Below are positions 42,170 through 51,461 of a stretch of 64,000 bases of DNA, piece after piece. Position 1 is the first letter of the stretch, and the number at the start of each line of letters is the position of its first letter. Origin of the DNA: Oscillospiraceae bacterium (lineage in GTDB: Bacteria; Bacillota; Clostridia; Oscillospirales; SIG627). The DNA lies in the NCBI GenBank assembly GCA_015063985.1, contig SVTC01000004.1, positions 57,065 to 121,064 of the forward strand. Reading direction: 5' to 3'. A model generated the notes under the pieces. The model was not told the DNA's origin. It saw nothing but the letters and a program-made list of their open reading frames with translations, and made no database searches. The translations under genes were made by a program, and so were the position numbers.

Positions 42170-42867
42170 AGAAAATAAAGGCAGTGGTCTTCGATGCGGG
42201 CTACACACTTTTAAGACCTTCAAAAAACGAATGGTTCATTCCCGACGGGATCTTTGATATAGTTGACGAAAGGAGCTTCAGGGCTCTTGATGCTGCCACC
42301 TATAAAAGGGCTTACCAAGCGGGCTACGATTACCTTGACGTCATTCACGACGACGTTAAGACCGAGGAAAAGGAATACGAGCAGTTTTGCGGCTTTTTCA
42401 GAGCCTTTTCCCGTGAGGCGCCCCAGCTTGGCTGGGATGACGGTATATGTCAGAGGCTGAGCTACGATCACACCTACAACGATAAAAAGTATATCTTTTA
42501 CGAGGATACCAAGCCCTGTCTTGAGAAGCTTTACGGAAGATATCTTCTGGGAGTTTTGTCGGATACCTGGCCGTCTCTTGACAGAATATTTAAAAACTAC
42601 GGTATAAGGGATCTTTTCGATGCCTTTGTGCTCTCCTGCGACGTTGGTGTTTTCAAGCCCGACCAAAGGATATACCGCGCCCTCATAGATGCTCTGGGCG
42701 TTGAGCCCGAAAGCATTGTATTCGTGGACGACGTGATAAAGAATCTCGACGGCGCCAAGAGAGCAAGGATCAATCCCGTGCAGATACTCAGAGAGGATTT
42801 TCCCCGCGGGGACTATCCTGCGGTATCGGATCTTAACGAGCTGATCAAATTATTGGACAATATGTAA
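42166..42867 (+). CDS. HAD-superfamily hydrolase
   Basis: A 233-residue HAD hydrolase. The nucleophile Asp10 is in VVFDAGYTLL (a DxG variant, common in this subgroup), motif III Lys is in GVFKPDQRIY, and motif IV is FVDDVIKNL. It would dephosphorylate a small metabolite. It overlaps gltX by 4 bases (ATGA) and is followed by glnS. The tRNA synthetase context may be incidental. Confidence 0.88.
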   Translation: MKKIKAVVFDAGYTLLRPSKNEWFIPDGIFDIVDERSFRALDAATYKRAYQAGYDYLDVIHDDVKTEEKEYEQFCGFFRAFSREAPQLGWDDGICQRLSYDHTYNDKKYIFYEDTKPCLEKLYGRYLLGVLSDTWPSLDRIFKNYGIRDLFDAFVLSCDVGVFKPDQRIYRALIDALGVEPESIVFVDDVIKNLDGAKRARINPVQILREDFPRGDYPAVSDLNELIKLLDNM

Positions 42868-42882
42868 AAAGGAGTCAATCTT

Positions 42883-44538
42883 ATGGAAATGGAAGTATCA
42901 TCCGGCAATTTTCTTCACGAAATGATAGAAAGCGACCTTGCCGAGGGCAGAGTAAAGAAGGTCCATACCCGTTTTCCGCCCGAGCCCAACGGCTATCTTC
43001 ATATCGGAAGCGCCAAGGCTATATACATCAATGCGATGACTGCGAAAAAATACGGCGGTCTTTTCAATCTTCGTTACGACGACACCAACCCCGAGAAGGA
43101 AGACGATGAATACGTTCAGAGCATCTACCGCGATCTTGTCTGGTTGGGTGCCGAGCCCAACGGCGGCGTGTTCTACGGCTCGGATTATTTTGATAAGTGC
43201 TACGAATTTGCGGTAAAGCTCATCAAGCAGGGCGATGCATACGTTTGCGATCTTAACGCCGATGAGATGAGAGAGTACAGAGGCACTCTCACCGTTCCCG
43301 GCAAAAACAGCCCTTACAGAGACAGAAGCGTGGAAGAGAACCTCGCTCTCTTTGAGAAAATGAAAAACGGCGATTTTCCCGACGGCTTTTGCACTCTCAG
43401 AGCGAAGATCGATATGGCAAGCCCCAATATGAATATGCGCGATCCCGCCATTTACAGGATCAATCACTGCTCCCATCACAGGCAGGGGGATAAGTGGTGC
43501 ATTTATCCTCTCTATGATTTTGCCCATCCCATTCAGGATGCTCTTGAGGGTATCACCCATTCCATGTGCTCCATTGAGTTTGAAAATCACCGCCCCCTCT
43601 ACGATTGGGTGGTCAATAAGATAGGCTTTGAGAATCCTCCTCAGCAGAGAGAATTTGCCCGTCTTAACGTGACCCACACCGTTATGAGTAAGCGTTATCT
43701 GAGACAGCTTGTGGAAAACGGCACCGTAGACGGCTGGGACGATCCCAGAATGCCTACCCTTTGCGGACTCAGACGCCGCGGCTACACCCCCTCCTCCATT
43801 CTTGAATTCGTGCGCCTTACGGGGATCTCCAAGACATTGAGCCTTGTTGATATCGGACTTCTGGAGCACTGCATAAGAGACGAGCTCAACTACTCCGCCC
43901 CCAGAAGATGTGCGGTAATAGATCCCGTTAAGCTGGTGGTGGAAAACTACCCCGGGGATAAGTGTGAGTACTTCGAGGTCAAGAATAATCCCAACGATGA
44001 AAGTGCATCAACGAGAAAAATGCCCTTCACCTCAGAGCTCTACGTTGAAAGAAGCGATTTTCTTCCCGAAAAGGCTCCCAAGTTCTTCCGTCTGTATCCC
44101 GGCGGAGAGGTAAGGCTTATGGGTGCCTATATCGTTAAGTGCACGGGCTTTGAGACCGATGAAGAGGGAAGGGTGACTCTTATCAGATGTACTGCCGATC
44201 TTGAGACGGGCTGCGGTATGCCCGCCGACGGCAGAAAGGTCAAGGGTACCATCCACTGGGTAAGCGCGAAGTACAATTTCCGTGCAAGCGTTGTAAGATA
44301 TACCCGTATGTTTACCGAGGAGAATCTGGTCCAGCTTCCCGAAGGAAAGACCTACGGCGATTATCTCGATCCTCAGAGTGCGGTAAAATACGAAAACTGC
44401 GTGCTGGAGGCTTGTCTTGAGGAAAGCTGCCCCGGCGACCGCTTCCAGTTTGTGAGAAACGGCTATTTCTGCCGCGATACCAAGTATAACGACACCTTTA
44501 ATCTCATTGTGGATCTTAAGGACAGTAAAGGAAAATGA
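42883..44538 (+). CDS. glnS: Glutamine-tRNA ligase
   Basis: A 551-residue class I synthetase of the GlnRS type. HIGH motif is PPEPNGYLHIG and KMSKS motif is VMSKRYL. It charges tRNA-Gln directly. Many Bacillota lack GlnRS and use a non-discriminating GluRS with GatCAB; its presence here implies at least partial use of the direct route. AAAGGAG precedes the ATG, 15 bases after the HAD gene. A strong terminator follows. Confidence 0.95.
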   Translation: MEMEVSSGNFLHEMIESDLAEGRVKKVHTRFPPEPNGYLHIGSAKAIYINAMTAKKYGGLFNLRYDDTNPEKEDDEYVQSIYRDLVWLGAEPNGGVFYGSDYFDKCYEFAVKLIKQGDAYVCDLNADEMREYRGTLTVPGKNSPYRDRSVEENLALFEKMKNGDFPDGFCTLRAKIDMASPNMNMRDPAIYRINHCSHHRQGDKWCIYPLYDFAHPIQDALEGITHSMCSIEFENHRPLYDWVVNKIGFENPPQQREFARLNVTHTVMSKRYLRQLVENGTVDGWDDPRMPTLCGLRRRGYTPSSILEFVRLTGISKTLSLVDIGLLEHCIRDELNYSAPRRCAVIDPVKLVVENYPGDKCEYFEVKNNPNDESASTRKMPFTSELYVERSDFLPEKAPKFFRLYPGGEVRLMGAYIVKCTGFETDEEGRVTLIRCTADLETGCGMPADGRKVKGTIHWVSAKYNFRASVVRYTRMFTEENLVQLPEGKTYGDYLDPQSAVKYENCVLEACLEESCPGDRFQFVRNGYFCRDTKYNDTFNLIVDLKDSKGK

Positions 44539-44545
44539 TCCTATC

Positions 44546-44580
44546 CTCGCGCCGCAAAAGCGGCGCGAGTCTTCTTTTTG
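44546..44580 (+). terminator. Terminator of gltX-glnS operon
   Basis: CTCGCGCCGC-AAAA-GCGGCGCGAG followed by TCTTCTTTTT. Confidence 0.95.
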
Positions 44581-44589
44581 CGAAAAAAC

Positions 44590-44618
44590 TTGAAAAATCT
44601 CTTAATATGTGATAAAAT
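44590..44618 (+). promoter_or_regulatory. Promoter of deaminase-MATE operon
   Basis: TTGAAA, 17 bases, TAAAAT with extended TG. Confidence 0.6.
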
Positions 44619-44654
44619 GAAAAAGTACAAATTTTGTATTGAGAGGGAAAGAGA

Positions 44655-45137
44655 ATGAAAAGAGAAGGTTATATCTCCTGGGAGGAATACTTTATGGGAG
44701 TTGCACTCCTTGCCGCAAAAAGGAGCAAGGACCCCAATACTCAGGTGGGAGCTTGTATAGTCAGTAAGGACAATATAATCCTTTCCATCGGCTACAACGG
44801 TTTTCCCTGCGGCTGCAGTGACGATCAGTTTCCTTGGGAAAGGGAGGGGGAGGATACCAAATATCCCTACGTGGTCCACGCTGAGCTGAATGCCATCCTC
44901 AATGCCAACGGCAGAGATCTCAGAGGCGCAAGGCTGTACGTTGCATTGTTTCCCTGCAACGAATGCGCAAAGGCGATAATTCAATCGGGAATAAAAGAGG
45001 TGGTCTACCTTTCCGATAAATATGCCGATACCCCTTCCACCAAGGCATCCAAGAAAATGCTTGATGCCGCAGGAGTTAAGTACAGACGTCTTGAAACGGA
45101 CAGAGACAGTATAAAATTGGAGTTTGATTTTGAATAA
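44655..45137 (+). CDS. Deoxycytidylate (dCMP) deaminase
   Basis: A 160-residue zinc-dependent deaminase converting dCMP to dUMP for thymidylate synthesis. The HAE motif is VVHAELNAIL and the PCxxC motif is FPCNECAK. The N-terminal substrate segment DPNTQVGAC is typical of ComEB-type dCMP deaminases. GAGAGGGAAAGAG precedes the ATG. The next gene begins inside its last codons. Confidence 0.92.
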   Translation: MKREGYISWEEYFMGVALLAAKRSKDPNTQVGACIVSKDNIILSIGYNGFPCGCSDDQFPWEREGEDTKYPYVVHAELNAILNANGRDLRGARLYVALFPCNECAKAIIQSGIKEVVYLSDKYADTPSTKASKKMLDAAGVKYRRLETDRDSIKLEFDFE

Positions 45138-46500
45138 TACCCAAGCACAACAGCAGCAAAAAATAATAAAGATGAACTCTGCTCCCTTGGGCGGACTTTT
45201 GGCTGAGCTTGCCGTGCCTGCGGTGATAAGTATGCTTGTCACCAGCCTTTACAATATGGCGGATACTTATTTTGTGGGCTCTATTTCCAACGCCGCCACG
45301 GGAGCGGTCAGTGTATCGCTTAGTCTGATGAGCGTTATTCAGGCGATCGGCTTCTTTTTCGGACACGGAAGCGGAAACCATATCAGTAAAATGATGGGCT
45401 CGGGAAACGTTTTCTCGGCGAAAAAAATGGCGGGCTTTGGCTTTCTGCTTTCTCTGCTGTTCGGCGCCCTTCTTTCCGTCGGCGGCCTTTTGTTCACCGA
45501 GGAGCTGGCACTGTTTTTGGGCTCCACCGAAACCATCTTGCCCCACGCGGTCTCCTATATGCGCTACATCCTTATCGGCGCTCCCTTTATGTGCGCATCC
45601 TTTACTCTTAATAACCAGCTCAGATTCCAGGGTAATCCCTTTTTCGGAATGGTGGGTATAGGAGTGGGTGCGGTGCTTAACGTGGCTCTGGATCCCTTGC
45701 TTATCTTCGGCTTCGGAATGGGAGTTGCCGGTGCGGCGCTTGCAACCCTTATAAGTCAGACAATAAGCTTTTTGATATTGCTTGCGGGCTGTCTCAGTAA
45801 GAAAAGCATAGGCTTTTCCATGAGGATCTTCTCCTTGGATAAAAGCTACCCCCTGTGGCTTTGCAAGGGCGGCTTGCCCTCCCTTTTCAGGCAAGGCTTT
45901 ATGGCGATAAGCGTTATTGCTCTGAATAAAGCGTGCTCCGTTGCGGGTGATGCTCTCAGTATAGATGCGGCAATTGCGGCTATGGGAGTAGTGTCAAAGA
46001 TAATGGGCTTCGCCTTCTCCGTTATTATCGGAATAGGTCAGGGCTTCCAGCCTATATGCGGATTTAACTATGGGGCGGGAAATTACGATCGTGTCAAGAA
46101 GGCGTATTGGATGTGCGTCAAGCTTTCCACGGGATTACTTATCGTGATGTGTCTTCTCGGCTTGATGTTTGCCGAGCCTTTGGTTGGGCTTTTCAGGGAC
46201 GATGCTCTTGTCATTGCCCTGGGTGCTAAGGCTATGAGACTGCAGTGTGCGGCATTTATTCTTGCGGGGTTTACCACAATGAGTAATATGATGCTGCAGA
46301 ACATCGGCAAGGTTTTCAGAGCCAGCTTTCTTGCGGTGGCGCGTCAGGGGATATTTTTTGTTCCCTTTGTGACTCTGCTTCCGCTTTTTATGGGTATTGA
46401 CGGAGTTTTGTGGGCGCAGCCCCTTGCCGACGTCAGCGCATTTGTCTGCTCCTTGGCGATGCATCTCCCCGTGCTCGGCTCTCTGGAAAAAAATAAATGA
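45130..46500 (+). CDS. MATE-family efflux transporter
   Basis: A 456-residue, twelve-helix multidrug/toxic compound exporter driven by Na+ or H+. Typical segments: VPAVISMLVTSLYNMADTYF near the N-terminus and IGIGQGFQPICGFNYGAGNY in the second half. The TTG at 45130 is chosen as start because GGAG (45119-45122) is 7 bases upstream; the first ATG is 14 codons later without a ribosome binding site. It overlaps the deaminase by 8 bases and ends at a clear terminator. Confidence 0.9.
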   Translation: MNNTQAQQQQKIIKMNSAPLGGLLAELAVPAVISMLVTSLYNMADTYFVGSISNAATGAVSVSLSLMSVIQAIGFFFGHGSGNHISKMMGSGNVFSAKKMAGFGFLLSLLFGALLSVGGLLFTEELALFLGSTETILPHAVSYMRYILIGAPFMCASFTLNNQLRFQGNPFFGMVGIGVGAVLNVALDPLLIFGFGMGVAGAALATLISQTISFLILLAGCLSKKSIGFSMRIFSLDKSYPLWLCKGGLPSLFRQGFMAISVIALNKACSVAGDALSIDAAIAAMGVVSKIMGFAFSVIIGIGQGFQPICGFNYGAGNYDRVKKAYWMCVKLSTGLLIVMCLLGLMFAEPLVGLFRDDALVIALGAKAMRLQCAAFILAGFTTMSNMMLQNIGKVFRASFLAVARQGIFFVPFVTLLPLFMGIDGVLWAQPLADVSAFVCSLAMHLPVLGSLEKNK

Positions 46501-46505
46501 TCATT

Positions 46506-46536
46506 GCACCGACGGATGCTCCGTTGGTGCTTTTTT
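46506..46536 (+). terminator. Terminator after MATE gene
   Basis: GCACCGACGGA-TGC-TCCGTTGGTGC (one G-T pair) then TTTTTT. Confidence 0.93.
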
Positions 46537-46672
46537 GTGCATCTTGGCGTTATTTATGTTAAAATTAACAAAAATAACCTTAAGTATTTGTTTAAAATAA
46601 CATTGGGTGGATGTTTTTGTCAAAAATGGTAAAAAAAGCTGTAAATGGAAAGGAATATTGTCATATTGTCTA

Positions 46673-46700
46673 TTGACAAAAAAGCTATGTGGTGATAAAA
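46673..46700 (+). promoter_or_regulatory. Promoter of fumC-hdr-flx-frd cluster
   Basis: TTGACA, 16 bases, TAAAAT with extended TG (TGATAAAAT). It is the only strong promoter visible before fumC and could drive the downstream cluster. Confidence 0.65.
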
Positions 46701-46706
46701 TTTTAT

Positions 46707-46844
46707 GTTGGAGATGTGAGGATTTTAAAGGGGGTCCGACGGATGCCCCAAAGCCCTTTTCTTCGGTTTCGGCTTCCCTTTGGGAGGTATCGGAACACAT
46801 AAATTAATATGTATTAAATATAAATCATTTTTAGGAGGTTTCCC
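46707..46844 (+). other. Long structured 5' leader of fumC
   Basis: Roughly 140 untranslated bases. CCCAAAG (46746-46752) pairs with CTTTGGG (46777-46783), and alternative pairings (AAGCC with GGCTT, AAAGGG with CCCTTT) overlap it. GGAGG (46833-46837 region) then serves the ATG. No known riboswitch class is recognised. The 170 bases between the MATE terminator and the promoter are AT-rich and hold no gene. Confidence 0.45.
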
Positions 46845-48215
46845 ATGCAATATCGTACAGAAAAAGATTCTATGGGCGAGATGCTCGTGCCCGCAGACAG
46901 ATACTGGGCTGCACAGACCCAGAGAAGCCTGCAGAACTTCAAGATCGGCGGAGAGCTTATGCCCCGTGAGATCACCCACGCTTTTGGTATCCTTAAGAAG
47001 GCTGCCGCTATTGCAAACCATTCTCTTAAGCCCGAGAAGATGACCGACGAGAAGCTTGACTTTATCAAGAAGGCGTGCGATGAGGTTATCGAGGGTAAGC
47101 TTTACGATCACTTCCCCCTGGTCGTTTGGCAGACAGGAAGCGGTACACAGTCCAATATGAATGCCAACGAGGTAATTGCAAACCGCGCCAACGAAATGGC
47201 AGGTAAGAAGCTTTGCCATCCCAATGACGATATCAATATGTCTCAGTCCTCCAACGATACATTCCCCACGGCAATGCACATCGCCGCAGTGCTTTCCATC
47301 GAGGATAAGCTTTTCCCCGCCATCGACAAGCTCATCGCTACCTTCAAGAGACTTGAAGAGGAGAACGAGGGCATCGTAAAGAGCGGCAGAACTCACCTTC
47401 AGGACGCAACTCCCATTAAGTTCAGCCAGGAGATCTCCGGCTGGAGAAATATGCTTGAAAAGACCAAGGGTATGCTCAAGCTCTCTCTTGAGGGACTTCA
47501 CGAGCTTGCTCTGGGCGGTACCGCAGTAGGAACGGGTCTCAACGCACCCAAGACCTTCGGCGCAGACGTTGCAAAGGTAGTAAGCGACCTCACCGGTAAG
47601 CCCTTTGTTACCGCAGAAAACAAATTCCATGCTCTTACCTCCAAGGATGAGCTTGTATTCGCTCACGGAGCTCTCAAGGCTCTTGCGGCAAACCTTATGA
47701 AGATCGCCAACGACGTTCGTTGGCTTGCCAGCGGTCCCCGTGACGGTCTGGGTGAGATCTTCATCCCCGAGAACGAGCCCGGCAGCTCCATTATGCCCGG
47801 TAAGGTCAACCCCACTCAGTGCGAAAGCATGACCATGGTTGCCGTTCAGGTAATAGCAAACGACGTTGCGGTGGGAATGGCGGCATCTCAGGGTAACTTC
47901 GAGCTCAACGTATTTATGCCCGTTTGCATCTACAACTTCCTGCAGAGCGTTCGTCTCCTGGCAGACGGTATCGTTTCCTTTAACGATAACTGTGTTGCAG
48001 GCATCAAGGCAAACAGAGAAAAGATGGCCCACAACCTCCACAATTCTCTTATGCTGGTTACCGCTCTTAACCCTTACATCGGTTACGACAACGCTGCCAA
48101 GACCGCGAAGAAGGCATATAAGGAGAACATCTCCCTTAAGGAAGCTTGCGTAGAGCTTGGATTCCTTACCGCAGAGAAATTCGACGAGGTATTCCACCCC
48201 GAGCAGATGGTCTGA
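46845..48215 (+). CDS. fumC: Fumarate hydratase, class II
   Basis: A 456-residue iron-free fumarase that interconverts malate and fumarate. The superfamily signature [15 protein letters not shown] is intact, and the substrate-site motifs [12 protein letters not shown] and [11 protein letters not shown] are present. AGGAGG precedes the ATG. It lies directly upstream of the hdr-flx-frd genes, so it would supply fumarate for reduction. Use of the class II form avoids an oxygen-labile cluster. Confidence 0.97.
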   Translation: MQYRTEKDSMGEMLVPADRYWAAQTQRSLQNFKIGGELMPREITHAFGILKKAAAIANHSLKPEKMTDEKLDFIKKACDEVIEGKLYDHFPLVVWQTGSGTQSNMNANEVIANRANEMAGKKLCHPNDDINMSQSSNDTFPTAMHIAAVLSIEDKLFPAIDKLIATFKRLEEENEGIVKSGRTHLQDATPIKFSQEISGWRNMLEKTKGMLKLSLEGLHELALGGTAVGTGLNAPKTFGADVAKVVSDLTGKPFVTAENKFHALTSKDELVFAHGALKALAANLMKIANDVRWLASGPRDGLGEIFIPENEPGSSIMPGKVNPTQCESMTMVAVQVIANDVAVGMAASQGNFELNVFMPVCIYNFLQSVRLLADGIVSFNDNCVAGIKANREKMAHNLHNSLMLVTALNPYIGYDNAAKTAKKAYKENISLKEACVELGFLTAEKFDEVFHPEQMV

Positions 48216-48244
48216 TCTTACAGACGAAAATAAAATAATCCAAC

Positions 48245-48269
48245 AGGAGGAAACGCCGATTATTCGGCG
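48245..48269 (+). promoter_or_regulatory. AGGAGG plus hairpin spacer for hdrB
   Basis: AGGAGG (48245-48250) is 26 bases from the hdrB ATG, too far by itself. Between them CGCCGA-TTAT-TCGGCG (48254-48269) forms a 6-bp hairpin that would bring the effective spacing down to about 10 bases. Confidence 0.6.
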
Positions 48270-48276
48270 GTATGAT

Positions 48277-49056
48277 ATGGTATTCAGCTATTATCCGGGT
48301 TGTACCCTGAAAACAAAAGCAAAACAGTTGGATGAATATGCCAGACGCAGTGCCGAGGCGTTGGGCTTCTCCCTTTGCGAGATCCCCGATTGGCAGTGCT
48401 GCGGCGGCGTATATCCTTTGGCGAGGGACGAGGTCGCTACAAAGCTTTCCTCTGTACGTGCCCTTGTCAGCGCAAGAGATGAGGGAAGAGACGTTGTGAC
48501 CCTTTGCAGCGCCTGCCACCACGTTCTCAAGCGCGTTAACGACGATATGGCAAACGACGAAGAGATCCGTAACAAGGCAAACAACTATATGGGTCTTGAC
48601 GTTCCTTATGCGGGAGAGACCAAGGTCTATCACTTCCTTGAGATCCTCAGGGACAAGATCGGCTTTGATAAGCTTAAGGAGGCTGTAAAGAATCCTCTTA
48701 CCGGCAAAAAGATCGGTGCATACTACGGTTGTATGCTTCTCAGACCCGGAAAGGTCATGGAGTTTGACGATCCCGGCGATCCCGGCATAATTGAGGACTT
48801 TATCCGTGCCATCGGAGCAGAGCCCGTTGACTATGCAAACCGTAACGAGTGCTGTGGCGGATACGTCACCCTCGAGGCAAAGAGCCTTGCCAAGGCAAAG
48901 AGCAACGTGATCGTCAACGACGCTGTAGCCAACGGTGCCGAGATGCTCATTACCGCTTGTCCTCTTTGTATGTATAACCTTACAAAGAATGCCGACGGCG
49001 AGCTTCCCGTTTATTATTTCACAGAGCTTCTTGCCGAGGCTCTGGGAGTCAAGTGA
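48277..49056 (+). CDS. hdrB: Heterodisulfide reductase subunit B homologue
   Basis: A 259-residue protein beginning MVFSYYPGCTLK, the standard HdrB start. It has two CCG domains: CCGGVYPLAR with later CSACHH, and CCGGYVTLEA with CPLCMYN. In methanogens these bind two non-cubane 4Fe-4S clusters that reduce CoM-S-S-CoB. Bacterial relatives use other acceptors. It begins a seven-gene hdr-flx run; the 61-base gap after fumC holds the hairpin-spaced ribosome binding site. It overlaps the HdrC frame closely. Confidence 0.93.
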   Translation: MVFSYYPGCTLKTKAKQLDEYARRSAEALGFSLCEIPDWQCCGGVYPLARDEVATKLSSVRALVSARDEGRDVVTLCSACHHVLKRVNDDMANDEEIRNKANNYMGLDVPYAGETKVYHFLEILRDKIGFDKLKEAVKNPLTGKKIGAYYGCMLLRPGKVMEFDDPGDPGIIEDFIRAIGAEPVDYANRNECCGGYVTLEAKSLAKAKSNVIVNDAVANGAEMLITACPLCMYNLTKNADGELPVYYFTELLAEALGVK

Positions 49057-49067
49057 GGGGGAGAGAT

Positions 49068-49460
49068 ATGAACGAAAAGAATCAAGAAATAGCTCAGGAG
49101 CTTGAGCGTATCAGCGGCACTGATGCCAAAAAGTGTATGCGTTGCGGAAAATGCTCAGCCACCTGTCCCGCATACGGCGAAATGGATTATATGCCTCACG
49201 AGTTTGTCTATATGGCGGAAAAGGGTCAGATAGAAAAGCTTATGGAGTCCGATGCGTTTTACCGCTGTATGTCCTGCTTTGCCTGCGTGGAGCGTTGCCC
49301 CCGTCAGGTGGAACCCACAAACATCATCGAGGCAGTACGCCTTTTGAAGATCCGTCAGCAGGGACAGAACCATCTCAAGCCCGAACAGATCCCCGCGCTT
49401 TTGGATGAAGATCTGCCCCAGCAGGCCATCGTAAGCGCATTCAGAAAATATTCAAAGTAA
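49068..49460 (+). CDS. hdrC: Heterodisulfide reductase subunit C homologue
   Basis: A 130-residue ferredoxin-like protein with two 4Fe-4S motifs, CMRCGKCSATCP (from residue 23) and CMSCFACVERCP. It relays electrons from HdrA to HdrB. The ATG after GAGGGGGAG is used; an upstream GTG overlaps hdrB. It ends 15 bases before hdrA, with GGAGGAG in between. Confidence 0.93.
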   Translation: MNEKNQEIAQELERISGTDAKKCMRCGKCSATCPAYGEMDYMPHEFVYMAEKGQIEKLMESDAFYRCMSCFACVERCPRQVEPTNIIEAVRLLKIRQQGQNHLKPEQIPALLDEDLPQQAIVSAFRKYSK

Positions 49461-49475
49461 GGAGGAGAAGACCAA

Positions 49476-51461
49476 ATGCAAAGAATTGGCGTATTTGTTT
49501 GCTGGTGCGGCAGTAACATTGCCGGTACGGTAGACGTTCACGCGGTGGCGGAGGCGTTGAAGAACGAGCCCGGCGTCGTTTTCTCCACCGATTATCAGTA
49601 TATGTGCTCCGAGGCGGGCCAGAAGATCATTAAGGATGCCGTTGCAGAGCACAGACTCACAGGCGTCGTCGTATGCTCCTGCTCTCCCAGAATGCACGAG
49701 GCGACCTTCCGTAAGACCGCTCAGGCGGCAGGACTCAATCCCTATATGGTGGAGATCGCAAATATCCGTGAGCAGTGCTCCTGGATACATAAGGATATGC
49801 CCGAGGGCACCGAGAAGGCTATTATTCTCGGAAAGGCAGCTATCGCAAAGGTGAACCTTAACGTTCCCCTGCAGGCAGGCGAGAGCCCCGTTACAAAGAG
49901 AGCCCTTGTTATCGGCGGCGGTATTGCCGGTATCCAGACCGCTCTTGATATCGCGGATGCGGGCTTTGAGGTAGATATCGTCGAGAAGGAGCCCACCATC
50001 GGCGGTAAAATGGCTCAGCTTGACAAGACCTTCCCCACGTTGGACTGTGCGGCTTGTATCCTCACACCTAAGATGGTGGATGCGGCTCAGCACGAGAAGA
50101 TCACGATCTATTCCTATAGCGAGGTGGAAGAGGTCAAGGGCTTTGTGGGCAACTTCGACGTAAAGATCAAGAAGAAGGCGAGATACGTTAAGCCCGAGCT
50201 TTGTACAGGCTGCGGACTTTGTACCGAAAAGTGTCCTCAGAAGAAGGTCCCCAACCAGTTTAACCTGGGAATGGATAACCGCAGAGCAATCTACATTCCT
50301 TTTGCTCAGGCAGTTCCCAAGATCGCAACCATCGATGCCGATTACTGTACAATGCTCAAGACCGGCAAGTGCGGAGTCTGCAGCAAGGTCTGCACCGCCA
50401 AGGCGATCGACTATACACAGAAGGACGAGTACGTTCAGGAGAAGTACGGTGCTATCGTTGTTGCTACCGGCTTCAATCCCATCAAGCCCGACAAGTTCGG
50501 AGAGTACTCCTACAACAAGAGCAAGGACGTTGTTACCTCTCTTGAATACGAGCGTCTGATGAACGCCGCAGGTCCCACCGCAGGCACCCTTCTCAGACCC
50601 TCCGACGGAAAGCATCCCCACACCATCGTATTCGTACAGTGCGTGGGAAGCCGTGATACAAGAAGCTGCGGTAAGGAATACTGCTCAAAGATCTGCTGTA
50701 TGTACACTGCAAAGCACGCAATGCTCACCAGAGAGAAGTATCCCGACACAGAGGTATACGTATTCTATATAGACGTAAGAACTCCCGGTAAGGGCTTTGA
50801 TGAGTTCTATCGCAGAGCCGTTGAAAAATACGGTGTACACTACATCAAGGGTATGGTAGGTAAGGTTACACCTCAGGGCGATCAGCTTCTGGTTCAGGCA
50901 AGCGATCTTATCGCAGGGGAGCAGATGACCATCAACGCCGATATGGTAGTTCTTGCAACTGCCATCGAGCCCGACAAGAGTGCGCGTCCTCTTGCGACCA
51001 TGCTTACCGCAAGCATGGATACCAACGATTTCTTCACCGAGGCTCATCCCAAGCTTCGTCCCGTGGAAAGCCCCACCGCAGGTGTGTTCCTTTCCGGCGT
51101 TTGCCAGGGACCCAAGGATATTCCCGAGACCGTTGCTCAGGCAGGTGCCGCAGCAGGTAAGGTCATCGGACTTCTTTGCAAGGATAAGCTTTTGGGTAAC
51201 CCCTGTGTTGCAAGCTCCGATGAAATGCTTTGCAACGGCTGTTCCTCTTGTGAGAAGGTATGTCCCTACGGCGCCATCACTTATTCCGACAAGGAATTCC
51301 GCATTGCCGGCAAGACCGTTGTCAGAAGAGTTGCATCTGTTAACCCCGCGGTTTGCCAGGGTTGCGGCGCTTGTACCGTGGCATGTCCCTCCGGAGCAAT
51401 GGATCTTAAGGGCTTCAGTAACAGACAGATTATGTCGGAGGTGGATGCAATATGCAAATAG
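49476..51461 (+). CDS. hdrA: Heterodisulfide reductase subunit A homologue (FAD, Fe-S)
   Basis: A 661-residue flavoprotein. FAD-binding region GGGIAGIQTALDIADAG; cluster-binding cysteines LDCAACILTPK; middle ferredoxin motifs CTGCGLCTEKCP and CGVCSKVC; and two C-terminal 4Fe-4S motifs CNGCSSCEKVCP and CQGCGACTVACP. In characterised Hdr complexes the HdrA FAD is the site of flavin-based electron bifurcation, sending one electron to ferredoxin and one to HdrBC. Whether this copy bifurcates is inferred. Its 3' end overlaps flxD by 10 bases. Confidence 0.94.
   Translation: MQRIGVFVCWCGSNIAGTVDVHAVAEALKNEPGVVFSTDYQYMCSEAGQKIIKDAVAEHRLTGVVVCSCSPRMHEATFRKTAQAAGLNPYMVEIANIREQCSWIHKDMPEGTEKAIILGKAAIAKVNLNVPLQAGESPVTKRALVIGGGIAGIQTALDIADAGFEVDIVEKEPTIGGKMAQLDKTFPTLDCAACILTPKMVDAAQHEKITIYSYSEVEEVKGFVGNFDVKIKKKARYVKPELCTGCGLCTEKCPQKKVPNQFNLGMDNRRAIYIPFAQAVPKIATIDADYCTMLKTGKCGVCSKVCTAKAIDYTQKDEYVQEKYGAIVVATGFNPIKPDKFGEYSYNKSKDVVTSLEYERLMNAAGPTAGTLLRPSDGKHPHTIVFVQCVGSRDTRSCGKEYCSKICCMYTAKHAMLTREKYPDTEVYVFYIDVRTPGKGFDEFYRRAVEKYGVHYIKGMVGKVTPQGDQLLVQASDLIAGEQMTINADMVVLATAIEPDKSARPLATMLTASMDTNDFFTEAHPKLRPVESPTAGVFLSGVCQGPKDIPETVAQAGAAAGKVIGLLCKDKLLGNPCVASSDEMLCNGCSSCEKVCPYGAITYSDKEFRIAGKTVVRRVASVNPAVCQGCGACTVACPSGAMDLKGFSNRQIMSEVDAICK

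Noticed and set aside
46725..48197. 490-codon antisense frame opposite fumC, and similar long antisense frames opposite hdrA, frdA-like, ADH (4033-5253) and DegT genes
   Set aside because: They mirror highly conserved enzymes, lack ribosome binding sites and show low-complexity Cys/Ser/Val-rich translations typical of reversed GC-rich third positions.
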